In this document: piece by piece, positions 4,976-6,356 of the stretch
Layout: every line of letters begins with the position of its first letter
Numbering within the stretch: the stretch's first letter is position 1
DNA from: Hadesarchaea archaeon
Lineage (GTDB): Archaea; Hadarchaeota; Hadarchaeia; Hadarchaeales; Hadarchaeaceae
Assembly (NCBI GenBank): GCA_012962055.1
Contig: DTYD01000139.1
Span: 1-6,356 of the forward strand
Length of the DNA stretch: 6,356 bases
Direction: 5' to 3'
The notes under the pieces: model-generated
Seen by the model: the letters and a program-made list of their open reading frames with translations, nothing else
Told to the model about the DNA's origin: nothing
Databases searched by the model: none
Program-made: the position numbers and the translations under genes

Positions 4976-6356
4976 CTGTTCGGGCACGCTGGCAGGATTT
5001 TATATGTAGATCTGACGCGGGGCACGATAGAAGCACGTGAAACCCCTAAAAAACTTGTTAGGGCGTTCATCGGCGGTCGTGGTTTGGGTGCCGCGTTTCT
5101 ATACCGCGAGGTGGGTCCCGGCATCGGCCCGCTTTCAGCCGATAACGTCCTCATATTCATGACCGGCCCCGCGACTGGTATGCCACTACCGGCCTGCGCA
5201 CGCTGGGAAGCCGTAACGAAGTCCCCGCTCACGGACATGTACCTTTGTTCCTCGGTCGGCGGATTTTTCGGAGCGAGGCTCAAGTTCGCTGGATTTGATG
5301 GAGTCATCCTCCGCGGTAAAGCCAAGAAGCCCGCGTGGCTGAGCGTGATGGACGGAAGCGCCGAACTTCGTGATGCTGGCGGTCTTTGGGGGCTTACCAC
5401 GGAGGAAACAGAACTCACGATCCAGAGAGAGCTGAAAGACAAACGTGTCAGTGTGGCGTCGATCGGCCAGGCCGGGGAGAACTTGGTGAAATTCGCGAGC
5501 GTTCAGATTGACCTCAATTCCGGTGGTAGAAGCGGTTCACTGGGCAGAGGCGGTGTCGGGGCGGTGATGGGCTCCAAACGCCTCAAAGCCATCGCGGCGC
5601 GCGGGCACGGGAAAATTGAAGTCGCTGATGAGAAAGGTCTGGAGATGCTCGGACGCGAACTCAGAACAGAACTGAAGTTGGATGAGGTGGGCACCCCGTG
5701 GTTGGTGGATGAGATAAACGAAGCGGGAATCTTTCCGACCCGTAACTTTCAGCAGGGCGTGTTTGAGGGATCCCGGCGGATAAACGCAGAGGCGATGTGC
5801 AGGTTCGTCAAGCGGCATACGGCCTGTTACGCCTGCCCGATCTCCTGCGGAAAGTTCAGCATCATCCTTGGGGGAGAGTACGGCGGGAGCCTCGTAGACG
5901 GTCCGGATTACGAGACGATATGGAGTTTTGGTCCTCAGTGCGGGGTAGACCGCTTCGATGCGATCGTGGCGGCCAACATGTGGTGCGATCGTTACGGTCT
6001 TGATACCATTTCAACGGGCAACGTGATCGGATTTGCGATGGAGTGTTATGGGCGCGGGTTGCTTTCCAAGGAGGACACCGGAGGGCTGGACCTCAGTTTC
6101 GGCAATCATGGGGCAGCTGTGGAGTTTGTCAGAAAGATAGCGTTCAGGGAGGGGTTGGGAAATTTGTTGGCAGATGGAGCGCTTGCAGCGGCCAAAAAGA
6201 TCGGACGGGGGGCCGAATCTTTCGCGATGCACGTTAAAGGCATGGAACTTCCAGCATACGATCCACGGGGCGCTTGGGGCATGGCTCTCGCTTATGCCAC
6301 TGCGTGCAGGGGCGGATGTCACCTCAAGGCGTGGACGATAGGAGAGGAGGTGGTGG
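4976..6356 (+). CDS. aor: Aldehyde ferredoxin oxidoreductase, N-terminal three quarters (runs off the right edge)
   Basis: AOR-family enzymes use a tungsten bis-pterin centre and one [4Fe-4S] cluster to oxidise aldehydes to acids with ferredoxin. About 460 of some 600 residues are visible, with no frame break. Domain 1 opens LFGHAGRILYVDLTRG and FIGGRGLGA (31-39), then KSPLT and GRGGVGAVMGSKRLKAIA. Cluster ligands are C284-x2-C287-x3-C291, then DGPDYETIW and the pterin motif DRYGL starting at Asp338, both within a few residues of Pyrococcus AOR. KGMELPAYDPRGAWGMALAYAT follows. The fourth Cys and the second DxxGL lie beyond the edge. The family start MFG... aligns with CTG 4976, an in-frame TAG at 4961 closes the frame upstream, and no ATG, GTG or TTG lies between. 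The substrate class (AOR, FOR or another branch) is not resolved. Confidence 0.93.
   Translation, partial: MFGHAGRILYVDLTRGTIEARETPKKLVRAFIGGRGLGAAFLYREVGPGIGPLSADNVLIFMTGPATGMPLPACARWEAVTKSPLTDMYLCSSVGGFFGARLKFAGFDGVILRGKAKKPAWLSVMDGSAELRDAGGLWGLTTEETELTIQRELKDKRVSVASIGQAGENLVKFASVQIDLNSGGRSGSLGRGGVGAVMGSKRLKAIAARGHGKIEVADEKGLEMLGRELRTELKLDEVGTPWLVDEINEAGIFPTRNFQQGVFEGSRRINAEAMCRFVKRHTACYACPISCGKFSIILGGEYGGSLVDGPDYETIWSFGPQCGVDRFDAIVAANMWCDRYGLDTISTGNVIGFAMECYGRGLLSKEDTGGLDLSFGNHGAAVEFVRKIAFREGLGNLLADGALAAAKKIGRGAESFAMHVKGMELPAYDPRGAWGMALAYATACRGGCHLKAWTIGEEVV

Noticed and set aside
4911..5036. ATG at 5034-5036 as the pdxT start, adding 42 residues
   Set aside because: The added residues resemble nothing in PdxT, span the whole divergent promoter region and overlap the conserved N-terminus of the oxidoreductase.
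4960..5442. Long minus-strand frame across the start of the oxidoreductase gene
   Set aside because: Composition is Ser/Pro/Arg-rich as expected for an antisense shadow, while the plus frame has continuous AOR-family conservation.
1..6356. CRISPR array, rRNA or defence system
   Set aside because: No regularly spaced repeats, rRNA-like sequence or defence-gene motifs are visible anywhere in the window.

Overview
The window looks like chromosomal DNA of an archaeon, probably an uncultivated anaerobic and perhaps thermophilic lineage. The evidence is an archaeal-type SMC start, an archaeal cis-prenyltransferase, an archaeal-type MTA/MTI phosphorylase with a C-terminal CxC motif, a zinc ribbon like the N-terminus of RNA polymerase factor TFS, a tungsten-type aldehyde ferredoxin oxidoreductase, TATA-like boxes, and GGTGA/GGAG-type ribosome binding sites. 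I cannot name the species or phylum.

Layout. At 1-1043 on the minus strand is the N-terminal third of smc, which runs off the left edge. A 272-bp divergent spacer follows, then a plus-strand pair with a 1-nt gap: uppS-like cis-prenyltransferase (1316-2125) and a purine-nucleoside/MTA-family phosphorylase (2127-2927). The phosphorylase converges with a minus-strand 82-residue zinc-ribbon protein (2928-3176), and the two stop codons abut. An IS5-like insertion sequence with 17-bp terminal inverted repeats fills 3241-4305. It lies between that small gene and pdxT (minus, 4287-4910). Across a 65-bp divergent promoter, an aldehyde ferredoxin oxidoreductase gene (plus, from 4976) runs off the right edge.

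How the parts relate. Before the IS arrived, pdxT and the zinc-ribbon gene were probably adjacent and co-directional. The IS transposase is split by a -1 frame change at a run of five G. Its reading frame leaves the element and stops inside pdxT, while the pdxT frame enters the IS and takes its stop codon from the right inverted repeat.

The most unusual observation is that the two divergent genes at 4908 and 4976 both lack an ATG, GTG or TTG at the position where their families start. pdxT has ACG there and the oxidoreductase has CTG, each one base from ATG and each preceded by a purine-rich ribosome binding site. I did not find a new defence or CRISPR-type system. The rest is housekeeping genes plus one mobile element.
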